This document shows, piece by piece, positions 1 to 5,892 of a DNA stretch of 13,839 nucleotides. The notes under the pieces were generated by a model, which was not told the DNA's origin, did not search any database, and saw nothing but the letters and a program-made list of their open reading frames with translations. The DNA is from Oribacterium sp. (GTDB taxonomy: Bacteria > Bacillota_A > Clostridia > Lachnospirales > Lachnospiraceae). Within the stretch, counting starts at the first letter, position 1. The number at the start of each line of letters is the position of its first letter. The stretch covers positions 1 to 13,839 of the forward strand of contig JAGAXP010000183.1 in NCBI GenBank assembly GCA_017940955.1, written 5' to 3'. The position numbers were made by a program, and so were the translations under genes.

Positions 1-6
1 CGTAAG

Positions 7-44
7 TCCTTTCTTGGTAAATGTTTTGTGGTAAATTCATTATA
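7..44 (-). promoter_or_regulatory. -10 box and RBS for a gene beginning just off the left edge
   Basis: Read on the minus strand, a perfect TATAAT lies at 44-39 and AAAGGA at 12-7. The distance from the RBS to the edge (6 nt) puts a start codon just outside the window. No convincing -35 hexamer is visible at 16-18 bp spacing, so the promoter may need an activator or the match may be fortuitous. The downstream gene cannot be identified. Confidence 0.4.
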
Positions 45-97
45 CCTTATTTGAAAGCGACCTATGCCTTTTTATTTGTCTAAAGTATAGAGTTTTC

Positions 98-123
98 AAG
101 GTGCATCACACCTTTTGGGTGTG
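98..123 (-). promoter_or_regulatory. Overlapping, mutually exclusive hairpins
   Basis: CACACC (107-112) can pair with GGTGTG (118-123), or AAGGTG (98-103) can pair with CACCTT (109-114). The arms overlap, so only one stem can form. A TATAAT on the minus strand at 151-146 could start a transcript through this leader toward the left edge. No U-tract follows either stem, so this is not a simple terminator. A switching role is inference only. Confidence 0.3.
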
Positions 124-226
124 GGAAGTTTGAGTTAATAAGTAGATTATATTAATCCAAAAACAAAAAGAAAAGATGTTTTTATAAAAAATGAACATAC
201 TGCTTTTATTGCATAACAGTCATAAA

Positions 227-589
227 CTAAGATTTTCCGCTTGGATCACGATGTAGATAAATATATCGTTGCTGATTATTAACAATCAACCTACATTGAT
301 AAACTAAATCATTGCTCGTCACAAACACACCATCAGGCATAGTTCTAGTTTCTTGGCCGGACAAATCCTTATACCCTCTTATAGTGTACTCGACTCTTTC
401 ACCGTCATTATTAGTAAACCTAAGCCTCATAGGTATTATTGTACCGTCTGTATTATGTTGTAGTATTACATCTACCGGAAACCTCTTACTCATTGCAATT
501 ACGCTCTTCTTATACAAACTACTGTTCTTTTTTATTATTATAGCGTGATTTCCTGATTTTTCAAGAACGATTGTTTTGAATTGAGGCAT
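227..589 (-). CDS. Hypothetical protein, about 120 aa, unknown function
   Basis: I cannot assign a function. The product is soluble, without signal peptide or membrane segment, and is rich in beta-prone stretches. The C-terminal two thirds (about residues 35-115) hold polar segments such as NTDGTIIP, YTIRGYKDLS and TMPDGVFV, which look like a compact beta domain. The ATG at 589 is preferred over an in-frame TTG at 592. An in-frame TAA at 610-608 rules out any longer reading. There is no Shine-Dalgarno sequence: the start sits directly on the T-tract of the preceding terminator. An internal Met (residue 33 from this ATG) has only a weak AAGAAGAG upstream. The gene may therefore be a remnant, be translated without SD, or have lost its promoter to an upstream insertion. 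Confidence 0.6.
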   Translation of the reverse strand: MPQFKTIVLEKSGNHAIIIKKNSSLYKKSVIAMSKRFPVDVILQHNTDGTIIPMRLRFTNNDGERVEYTIRGYKDLSGQETRTMPDGVFVTSNDLVYQCRLIVNNQQRYIYLHRDPSGKS

Positions 590-590
590 C

Positions 591-619
591 AAAAAACCGG
601 AGGATCTTTATCCCTCCGG
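591..619 (-). terminator. Rho-independent terminator after the microprotein gene
   Basis: CCGGAGG (597-603) pairs with CCTCCGG (613-619) across a 9-nt loop. On the minus strand six T follow (596-591). It closes the transcript carrying the restriction enzyme and the 26-codon ORF. Its T-tract abuts the start codon of the 121-aa gene. Confidence 0.88.
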
Positions 620-632
620 TTTCAGTGTTATC

Positions 633-713
633 TTATTTATTTCTTCTTCTGCAACTCAACAACCAGTAGGTTGCGGAAGCTGTCAAACATGCTACGATGA
701 TATGAATTGGCAT
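633..713 (-). CDS. 26-aa single-span membrane microprotein
   Basis: An ATG at 713 opens 26 codons closed by TAA. A near-ideal AGGAGG (720-725) lies 6 nt upstream, one of the best ribosome binding sites in the window. The product begins MPIHIIVACLTA, has a hydrophobic stretch at about residues 3-20 (with Tyr-Trp near its end), and closes with the basic tail CRRRNK. This is the layout of a single transmembrane helix with a positive cytoplasmic end. It starts 71 nt after the stop of the restriction enzyme gene and is followed at once by a strong terminator, so it is probably the last cistron of that transcript. Small hydrophobic proteins with basic tails are typical of type I toxins, but I see only a weak antisense promoter candidate and recognise no family. 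It could equally be a regulatory or accessory peptide. Codon structure and RBS make chance unlikely. Confidence 0.6.
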   Translation of the reverse strand: MPIHIIVACLTASATYWLLSCRRRNK

Positions 714-784
714 TACGTACCTCCTACGATAAACCCATTGGATACTAAACTAATATATATTCTCGGTTTAAACATCACTTTTAG

Positions 785-3583
785 TTATTGTTCAGTTAAT
801 TCCTGATACATTTGCATCAACTTTGCTACGCAATCAGCCTCAGAGGTGGTCTTAATATCAAAACCATATGCTTGCATTACAGCTCTATCATTGGCTGTAT
901 GAGCTTTCTGAAGCTCTGGTGGCATTGTAAGTGGATCATATAGATCGGCAAGGCTGCTGTCCGGATATAAAGCTCTAGCATCTAATATTCCCTGAGCTGT
1001 TTGCTCTATCTTTGCTTTCTGAGCTTCTGTGGGATTGCACCACGGAAAGTTATTGTAAACAACATCCTTAGAATACCTATAATCACTTTTTAATCGACCA
1101 CAAACAGCCCTAACCCAAGCCATATGAACATTTGATGTCAATACTCCAAAATGATATAAGGTAGCATCAGGTATCATAAAAAGATTATCACCTGCTATAA
1201 CATCCTGATCCAAGTACCCTATAGGAATGTATCTTCTTCGTTCTGACGATACTTTGGGTACGACTATTGCATTAAACGGATTTAACTGTTCTCTAAACAA
1301 AGTCGGAGTTTCTGCAAGTCTTATCCGTCCTAAATCTGTACTCGATTCTCTTTCTTTTTTACAGTCTGAAACTCGTTTAAGCACAAGTGGCATTGCGTGC
1401 AATTCAGAAGGAGTAATACCAACAAGCCAAAGACAATATCGAGAAACATTATTGATGAATTCATATCCCATCATGAATTTTTTTATCCATTTTTTGGCAT
1501 TGGGCTCTTTTTCAATAAATGCATTATAATCCTTTTCTTCAATTATCAAATGTCCTCCATCAGATGGTCTATTTCCGGTAGACATTAAAGGAACCTTACA
1601 AATCGGTTTTTTCCGACTCTCAATAAAAACATCAGGGGAATCCACAAGATATGGTGAAATATTGGAAACACTTATAAAATTTTCCTTATCAAATAATCTC
1701 GATAGAGACTTAACTTTTCTACCAGAGAATCCAATAATCACACAATGCACGTGAGCTTTTAAACTAGCTTCGCTATCCCAAATAAAAGTCCTGTAAGCAA
1801 AATCAATATGGATACCAAATCTTTCATATAAAGGTTTCCATATGAACGCTACCTGCTCACCTTGAGTTATTGAATTTGTAGAAACAAATGCCACCTTAAT
1901 CCCGGTATTCTTGATAAAACTTGCAGCCTTAAAATACCATCCAGATACATAATCAATTTTTCCTGCTGATTTATAAGGGTTTCCATATTCATCAACAAAT
2001 ACTGACAAAATATCATTCTTCTGTTTGGGTGACTGATTAGAATATCCTAAAAATGGCGGATTTCCCATGATATAATTCAGTTCAGACATAGGACAAACTT
2101 CTTCCCAATCTATCCTAAGAGCATTTCCTTCATGGATAAAAGCATTGGTCTTCAGCGGAAGAAAGTCTATAGTTGTCTTGATTATCCTCTCAGTTTCCTT
2201 AATCATCTGAGATTCAGCTATCCAAAGGGCTGTTTTGGCAACGGTAACGGCAAAATCATTGATTTCTATGCCATAGAACTGAGATATAGAGACTAATATA
2301 GGATCTTCGCTCTCTTCATCATCAGCAAAGTACATACCGATCTGTCCTTGATTCAGAGTTTCAATGACTTCATTTTCAAGTCTACGGATAGAAAGATATG
2401 TCTCTGTTAAGAAGTTTCCTGAACCACAGGCTGGATCAAGCCACTTTAACTTAGCAAGCTTTCTTCTGAACGCCCTCAACTTAGGATTTCTAGTCTTTAA
2501 AGCCTTGATTTCCTTTATTTCAGCTAATTCAGCCTTCAATTCATCAAGGAATAGGGGATCAATAACCTTATGAATATTCTCTATGGATGTGTAGTGCATA
2601 CCACCAGAACGCCTTGTTTCAGGGTTCAGAGTAGACTCAAATACAGCACCAAAGATAGTAGGGCTTATCTGTGACCAGTTGAATCCTTCACTGGCTTTAG
2701 CTAACAGAATATCCCTTATTTCATCGGTAAACTTAGGAATCTCAATGTCTTCATCAGCAAACAAGCCACCGTTCACATACGGAAACTTAGATAGATCACT
2801 ATCGTCATACGGATCACGTTTATCTTCAGGTGTATCAAGAATCCTAAATAAATCAATCAAAGCTCTACGCATACCATTAGCGTCAAACTGAGCCATATAG
2901 TCATGGAACATATGACCGCTATCACCAAAAATATACGCATCATCGGCATAGAGACAGAATACAAGCCTTACACAAAGCATATTGAGGCTCTTAGATGCTT
3001 TTTCAGAAGTTGGATCAATGTATTGCTTATAAAGAGCATCATAAATCAAGCCAACAAACTCACCAGCCTTTACAGAGACTTCCATTTCTTGGCTTATCTT
3101 CTGTTGCTTCTTGTCCGCTAAGAACTCAAATAAGCTATATTTATTAGGGATTTCAGACAACATCACCTTAACAGGCTCTGGAACCCTTAAATCCATATCA
3201 TATATCCAGATCTCAGCAAAGTTAGATACTATTATCCATTTCGATTTCTCACTTACCGGCAAAGCGTTATCGTACTCTTTGGCTTGTTCATACGGAGTCT
3301 TACCGCCGTGTCCTTGCTGTGGCTTAGATAAATCAATATCTAAAGTTTTCTGCTCTATAAGAACCTTAGTTTCCGGGATGTAAGCGTCAATCCTATTTGA
3401 CAGAGTGCCTTTACTGTTCAACACCTTCTTTTGAAACTCGATTCTATCTGTAACATGGTCTAAACCAATTACATCTTGAAGAAACTCAATCCAAAAAGAA
3501 CGGTCATCCTCATCCTCTCTGCCTTTGTCTTTCCATTTTTGAGCAAATCGCCTAGCTGCTTCTCGTCTTTCTGCATCAGTCAT
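785..3583 (-). CDS. MmeI-like type IIL/IIG restriction-modification enzyme
   Basis: A single 932-aa polypeptide combines DNA cleavage and adenine-N6 methylation, close in size to MmeI (about 920 aa). The N-terminal nuclease shows a PD-(D/E)xK-type site: D66, then ten residues, then E77-Q-K79 (MmeI has D-X9-ExK at a similar position). A helical linker covers about 165-325. The methyltransferase core has the SAM-binding motif DPACGSGNFL at 383-392, a GIEIN segment at 438 and the catalytic NPPF at 508-511 (gamma-class order). About 620-845 is the probable target recognition domain, and the C-terminal NNFPW (844) and LADLYDP (878) are typical of the family. The enzyme would methylate one strand of an asymmetric site and cut at a distance downstream. 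The start is fixed by AGGAG (3590-3594) 6 nt before ATG. No partner R, M or S gene is needed or present. All key residues are intact, so activity is expected; specificity cannot be read by eye. Confidence 0.9.
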   Translation of the reverse strand: MTDAERREAARRFAQKWKDKGREDEDDRSFWIEFLQDVIGLDHVTDRIEFQKKVLNSKGTLSNRIDAYIPETKVLIEQKTLDIDLSKPQQGHGGKTPYEQAKEYDNALPVSEKSKWIIVSNFAEIWIYDMDLRVPEPVKVMLSEIPNKYSLFEFLADKKQQKISQEMEVSVKAGEFVGLIYDALYKQYIDPTSEKASKSLNMLCVRLVFCLYADDAYIFGDSGHMFHDYMAQFDANGMRRALIDLFRILDTPEDKRDPYDDSDLSKFPYVNGGLFADEDIEIPKFTDEIRDILLAKASEGFNWSQISPTIFGAVFESTLNPETRRSGGMHYTSIENIHKVIDPLFLDELKAELAEIKEIKALKTRNPKLRAFRRKLAKLKWLDPACGSGNFLTETYLSIRRLENEVIETLNQGQIGMYFADDEESEDPILVSISQFYGIEINDFAVTVAKTALWIAESQMIKETERIIKTTIDFLPLKTNAFIHEGNALRIDWEEVCPMSELNYIMGNPPFLGYSNQSPKQKNDILSVFVDEYGNPYKSAGKIDYVSGWYFKAASFIKNTGIKVAFVSTNSITQGEQVAFIWKPLYERFGIHIDFAYRTFIWDSEASLKAHVHCVIIGFSGRKVKSLSRLFDKENFISVSNISPYLVDSPDVFIESRKKPICKVPLMSTGNRPSDGGHLIIEEKDYNAFIEKEPNAKKWIKKFMMGYEFINNVSRYCLWLVGITPSELHAMPLVLKRVSDCKKERESSTDLGRIRLAETPTLFREQLNPFNAIVVPKVSSERRRYIPIGYLDQDVIAGDNLFMIPDATLYHFGVLTSNVHMAWVRAVCGRLKSDYRYSKDVVYNNFPWCNPTEAQKAKIEQTAQGILDARALYPDSSLADLYDPLTMPPELQKAHTANDRAVMQAYGFDIKTTSEADCVAKLMQMYQELTEQ

Positions 3584-3622
3584 GTTGTACTCCTGTAATC
3601 ACTGATCAATCCTTATACAAAG

Positions 3623-3628
3623 ATTATA
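3623..3628 (-). promoter_or_regulatory. Candidate -10 box of the restriction enzyme gene
   Basis: TATAAT on the minus strand is about 40 nt upstream of the start codon. No good -35 is found at 16-18 bp; that position falls inside the palindrome at 3634-3658. A second candidate lies further upstream: TTGATA (3693-3698) with TATGAA (3669-3674, 18-bp spacing) or TATTAT (3672-3677, 15-bp spacing). Transcripts from it would run through the palindrome. Confidence 0.5.
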
Positions 3629-3633
3629 CGTCA

Positions 3634-3658
3634 GAAATCGAACTTCGTGTACGATTTC
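3634..3658. promoter_or_regulatory. 25-bp imperfect palindrome, candidate operator
   Basis: Arms GAAATCGAAC (3634-3643) and GTACGATTTC (3649-3658) are inverted repeats of 10 bp with one mismatch, separated by 5 bp. The centre (3646) lies 18 bp upstream of the TATAAT, where the -35 element should be. That is a position where a dimeric regulator could block or recruit polymerase. No regulator gene is in the window. Confidence 0.5.
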
Positions 3659-3717
3659 AGCAGCCTAATTCATAATAGAAAGTGTTCATGTGTATCAAGA
3701 AAAAAGCTCTGATATAC

Positions 3718-3760
3718 AAAAAAAGACCTTATCCAAGAGAAAATTCCCTCAGATAAGATC
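3718..3760 (-). terminator. Strong terminator upstream of the restriction enzyme gene
   Basis: GACCTTATC (3725-3733) pairs with GATAAGATC (3752-3760), with one G-U wobble in the RNA and additional GAG/CTC pairing inside the loop. On the minus strand seven T follow (3724-3718). It insulates the restriction gene from transcription arriving from the tRNA-Trp side. Confidence 0.8.
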
Positions 3761-3762
3761 AA

Positions 3763-3809
3763 TCAAAAAGAAAATGACCGCCATTGAACCCTGGCAAAGT
3801 CTGGCGGTC
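3763..3809 (-). terminator. Hairpin with T-rich tail
   Basis: GACCGCCA (3776-3783) and TGGCGGTC (3802-3809) form a perfect 8-bp stem around an 18-nt loop. The minus-strand continuation ATTTTCTTTTTGATT is T-rich. It stands immediately before the second terminator at 3718-3760, giving a tandem pair. What it terminates is unclear; only a 9-codon ORF lies between it and the tRNA. Confidence 0.6.
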
Positions 3810-3825
3810 TATACGTCAAATACAC

Positions 3826-3855
3826 TTATATCGGCAATATTAACCTTCGAGACAT
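3826..3855 (-). other. Nine-codon ORF with Shine-Dalgarno (leader peptide or gene-start remnant)
   Basis: AAAGGAAG (3863-3870) lies 7 nt before an ATG that opens MSRRLILPI and a TAA stop. Two terminators follow. It may be a leader peptide, or the surviving 5' end of a lost gene such as an integrase. No codon run suggests classical attenuation. Function is unknown and the ORF may be fortuitous. Confidence 0.25.
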
Positions 3856-3894
3856 ATTTTTACTTCCTTTGAAAAAATGTTCAATCAAAAGTAC

Positions 3895-3917
3895 AAAGTC
3901 AGTAACGATGAGACTTT
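3895..3917. repeat. Short inverted repeat AAAGTC/GACTTT
   Basis: AAAGTC (3895-3900) and GACTTT (3912-3917) form an inverted repeat with an 11-bp spacer, just left of the tandem tRNA-like repeat. It could be a weak hairpin or a recombinase arm site. The sequence alone does not decide. Confidence 0.3.
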
Positions 3918-3929
3918 CATAACCTTTTT

Positions 3930-3953
3930 TTGGAGACCAAATTGGAGACCAAA
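3930..3953. repeat. Tandem 12-bp repeat matching the tRNA-Trp anticodon arm, candidate att scar
   Basis: The 12-mer TTGGAGACCAAA occurs twice in direct succession (3930-3941 and 3942-3953). Its core TTTTGGAGACC (3928-3938) is identical over 11 bp to the tRNA-Trp anticodon region at 4079-4089, 151 bp away. Tyrosine integrases commonly use tRNA anticodon or T-loop sequence as the crossover site, so tandem copies beside the tRNA fit remnants of one or more integrations. No integrase gene is in the window and the other end is not visible. Confidence 0.45.
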
Positions 3954-3991
3954 TGGAACTCTTTTTATCGTGTTTCGTTTTCTTGCACAAC

Positions 3992-4019
3992 AAAAAAAGA
4001 CTTCCGATTCCTCGGAAAT
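3992..4019 (-). terminator. Terminator of tRNA-Trp
   Basis: ACTTCCGA (4000-4007) pairs with TCGGAAAT (4012-4019), with one wobble, around a 4-nt loop. Seven T follow on the minus strand (3998-3992). It lies about 27 nt past the tRNA 3' end. Confidence 0.85.
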
Positions 4020-4045
4020 CCTTTATTTTCTGCCCTTCTATGGAG

Positions 4046-4116
4046 CAGGGGTTGAGGGATTCGAACCCCCATGAGCGGTTTTGGAGACCGATATCTTACC
4101 ATTGGATGAAACCCCT
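4046..4116 (-). tRNA. trnW: tRNA-Trp (anticodon CCA)
   Basis: On the minus strand the cloverleaf is complete at 71 nt. The acceptor AGGGGTT pairs with AACCCCT, followed by discriminator G. The D-arm is ATC...GAT. The anticodon loop CTCCAAA (T33, then CCA) sits on a stem of four good pairs plus a T-C mismatch at 27-43. The T-arm is GGGGG-TTCGAAT-CCCTC. The 3' CCA is not encoded. It decodes UGG and delivers tryptophan to translation. It has its own promoter and terminator, so it is a single-gene unit. Its anticodon-arm sequence is repeated at 3928-3953. Confidence 0.96.
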
Positions 4117-4120
4117 GAGT

Positions 4121-4139
4121 GTCGCTCTCTTCAAGCGAC
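4121..4139 (-). other. Hairpin in the tRNA-Trp 5' leader
   Basis: GTCGCT (4121-4126) and AGCGAC (4134-4139) form a 6-bp stem with a 7-nt loop, 4 nt upstream of the mature tRNA 5' end. It probably folds in the precursor that RNase P trims. Confidence 0.45.
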
Positions 4140-4145
4140 TTGTAT

Positions 4146-4174
4146 AATATACCGATTATTTTCTCCTACGTCAA
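4146..4174 (-). promoter_or_regulatory. SigA-type promoter of tRNA-Trp
   Basis: TTGACG (4174-4169), a 17-bp spacer and TATATT (4151-4146) are read on the minus strand. The expected start is about 25 nt upstream of the mature tRNA. This is the best consensus promoter in the window. Confidence 0.85.
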
Positions 4175-4187
4175 GCACTTTTTTGAA

Positions 4188-4313
4188 ATTTCACCGATAG
4201 CGCCACCGGCTGAACTGAAAAAAGGTAAGAAAATGCAAGGGGGGGTGGCCCGTCACGCGTCCCTTGCATTTTCTGTGCCATTTCACAGCAATTCATCTTC
4301 ACCGGCTGAACTG
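4188..4313. repeat. Direct-repeat-flanked long hairpin, also the likely radA terminator
   Basis: AGAAAATGCAAGGG (4228-4241) and CCCTTGCATTTTCT (4261-4274) form a perfect 14-bp stem with a 19-nt loop. A run of seven G (4239-4245) crosses the end of the left arm. The hairpin is bracketed by two exact copies of CACCGGCTGAACTG (4204-4217 and 4300-4313). Each copy is preceded by ATTTCAC at a slightly different distance (4188-4194 and 4280-4286). On the minus strand the stem is followed by TACCTTTTTT, so it can terminate radA. The symmetric layout resembles a small palindromic mobile element or a locally duplicated segment. Confidence 0.65.
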
Positions 4314-4326
4314 TTACCAGTACTTT

Positions 4327-5715
4327 TTATTTTTTCATTATCTGCAGTGCTTCGCGAATGTTTCTCACCGGAATAAGTTGCACATCCTTCAGGTTTCGAT
4401 CATTCAGCTTTTTGGCATGATATGCCGGGAGCACAACCTTGTTGAAACCGAGTCTAACGGCTTCCTCCACTCGCTGCTCTGCATTGGAAACCGCACGTAC
4501 TTCCCCTGAGAGACCAACTTCCCCAAAGATCATGATGTCATCGCTTATCTCGATATTCATATAAGATGAGATCAGGGACATGATGATGGCGAGATCCATG
4601 GAAGGCTCTGCGATATGCAATCCTCCCGTGATATTTAAGTAAGCGTCATACTTCCCGATCTCGAGATTCAGGCGTCTTTCAATGATGGCGATCAACATGT
4701 TGAGACGGTTATAGTCAAAACCGTTGGTGGTTCTTCTGGGCAGGTTAAATGCAGTCTGAACCACAAGCCCCTGAATCTCTATAAGAAGAGGTCTGGTGCC
4801 CTCCATGCCGCAGGAAACTACAGATCCTGAAGCTCCTATGGGACGTCCGGAAAGAAGCAGCTCTGAAGGATTCAGAACCTCATGAAGACCGGAGCCTTCC
4901 ATTTCGAAGACAGCGATCTCATTGGTGGAACCGAATCGGTTTTTCTGTCCGTGCATGATGCGGAGGCTGCCGCTGCTCTCACCTTCAAAATAGAGAACCA
5001 CATCCACCATGTGCTCAAGAATTTTGGGACCGGCAACATTACCATCCTTGGTCACGTGACCGACTATAAAGATGGCGATGCCGTTTTCCTTGGCAAGCCT
5101 TAGGAGCTGAGCCGATGATTCCCGAACCTGGCTGACTGATCCGGGAGCTGCGGTTACTGTTTCTGTATACATGGTCTGGATGGAATCGATGACCACGAAG
5201 TCCGGCTGTTCCTCCTGAACTGTGGCTACTATATTTTCAATGTTGGTCTCTGTCATGAATTTGAGATCACCGCTTATATCTACTATTCTCTCGGCTCTCA
5301 TCTTTATCTGTTTGAGACTTTCCTCACCGGAAATGTAGAGCGCTTTTTTCTTTGATTCCGCAGACAGATTTCTGGAAACTTCAAGGAGCAGGGTGGATTT
5401 TCCGATTCCCGGGTCACCGCCTAAAAGAACCAGAGATCCCACAACAATTCCTCCGCCCAGAACTCTGTCAAGCTCGCGAAAACCTGTGGGGATTCTGTCT
5501 TCCTTTTGCAGGGAGATTTCGTCTATCCTAACCGGTTTTTGTCTGATAGGTCGTATACCTCCCGATGATTTACCTGTGGATTTCGAAAATCCTAAAGGAA
5601 CTATCGGTTCTTCGACAAAAGAATTCCAGGCGCGGCAGCCGGGACACTGCCCCAGCCACTTGGCGGATTCGTATCCGCATTCTTTGCAAAAATATTTCGA
5701 TGTTGCTTTTGCCAT
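4327..5715 (-). CDS. radA: DNA repair protein RadA (Sms)
   Basis: RadA is a RecA-like, hexameric ATP-dependent DNA motor that helps branch migration and strand exchange in recombinational repair and transformation. The 462 aa are normal for the family. Visible are an N-terminal zinc finger (C10-C13 and C24-C27), Walker A GGDPGIGKST at 99-108, Walker B FVVIDS at 173-178, the RadA-specific KNRFG at 258-262, and a C-terminal Lon-protease-like domain from about 280 to the end. The start at 5715 is supported by AAAGGA 5 nt upstream. The gene follows clpC on the same strand, as commonly seen in Bacillota. A 177-nt gap with a palindromic repeat separates them, so cotranscription with clpC is possible but not proven. 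It probably ends at the hairpin 4228-4274. Confidence 0.97.
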   Translation of the reverse strand: MAKATSKYFCKECGYESAKWLGQCPGCRAWNSFVEEPIVPLGFSKSTGKSSGGIRPIRQKPVRIDEISLQKEDRIPTGFRELDRVLGGGIVVGSLVLLGGDPGIGKSTLLLEVSRNLSAESKKKALYISGEESLKQIKMRAERIVDISGDLKFMTETNIENIVATVQEEQPDFVVIDSIQTMYTETVTAAPGSVSQVRESSAQLLRLAKENGIAIFIVGHVTKDGNVAGPKILEHMVDVVLYFEGESSGSLRIMHGQKNRFGSTNEIAVFEMEGSGLHEVLNPSELLLSGRPIGASGSVVSCGMEGTRPLLIEIQGLVVQTAFNLPRRTTNGFDYNRLNMLIAIIERRLNLEIGKYDAYLNITGGLHIAEPSMDLAIIMSLISSYMNIEISDDIMIFGEVGLSGEVRAVSNAEQRVEEAVRLGFNKVVLPAYHAKKLNDRNLKDVQLIPVRNIREALQIMKK

Positions 5716-5745
5716 ATTTTTCCTTTATTTATAAAAAACTATATA

Positions 5746-5803
5746 TGACACGGGGATGGTTCCGGAGTCATCAATCGATGACTTCAAAACTGTCCCCGTG
5801 TCA
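5746..5803. repeat. 58-bp two-tier palindromic repeat (REP-like)
   Basis: Outer arms TGACACGGGGA (5746-5756) and TCCCCGTGTCA (5793-5803) enclose inner arms AGTCATC (5766-5772) and GATGACT (5777-5783) with an AATC loop. Interspersed palindromes with GACACGGGGA ends are, to my recollection, widespread in Clostridia and other bacteria and resemble REP elements mobilised by Y1 tyrosine transposases. No transposase is present here. It sits between clpC and radA and would fold in a read-through transcript. Confidence 0.7.
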
Positions 5804-5820
5804 CTAATGTTCGACTACTA

Positions 5821-5849
5821 TTCCCAAAGCTTTTATATCAATTTGGGAA
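5821..5849. repeat. Inverted repeat TTCCCAAA/TTTGGGAA
   Basis: The 8-bp arms at 5821-5828 and 5842-5849 have a 13-nt spacer and lie downstream of clpC. No T-tract follows on the minus strand, so it is not a standard terminator. It may stabilise the 3' end of the clpC message. Confidence 0.4.
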
Positions 5850-5892
5850 CTTCAAAAAAACTGTAAGTCTTCTTTTTTGTTAAGATTTATAA

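Noticed and set aside
98..123. CRISPR repeat or rRNA-leader fragment at the left edge
   Set aside because: Only one copy of the palindromic segment is present, with no spacer periodicity and no rRNA sequence next to it.
600..780. Antisense RNA promoter for a type I toxin-antitoxin pair
   Set aside because: A plus-strand TTGCGG (671) with TACGAT at 16-bp spacing exists but is weak in both hexamers; not enough to call an antitoxin RNA.
3877..4074. Plus-strand ORF of 65 codons overlapping the tandem repeat and tRNA-Trp
   Set aside because: It runs through the tRNA antisense and the tRNA terminator and has no RBS; its repeats come from the tRNA-like 12-mers.
4046..4116. Reading the tRNA as glycine (TCC)
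   Set aside because: Correct loop alignment puts the invariant T at position 33 and CCA at 34-36; discriminator G also fits tRNA-Trp.
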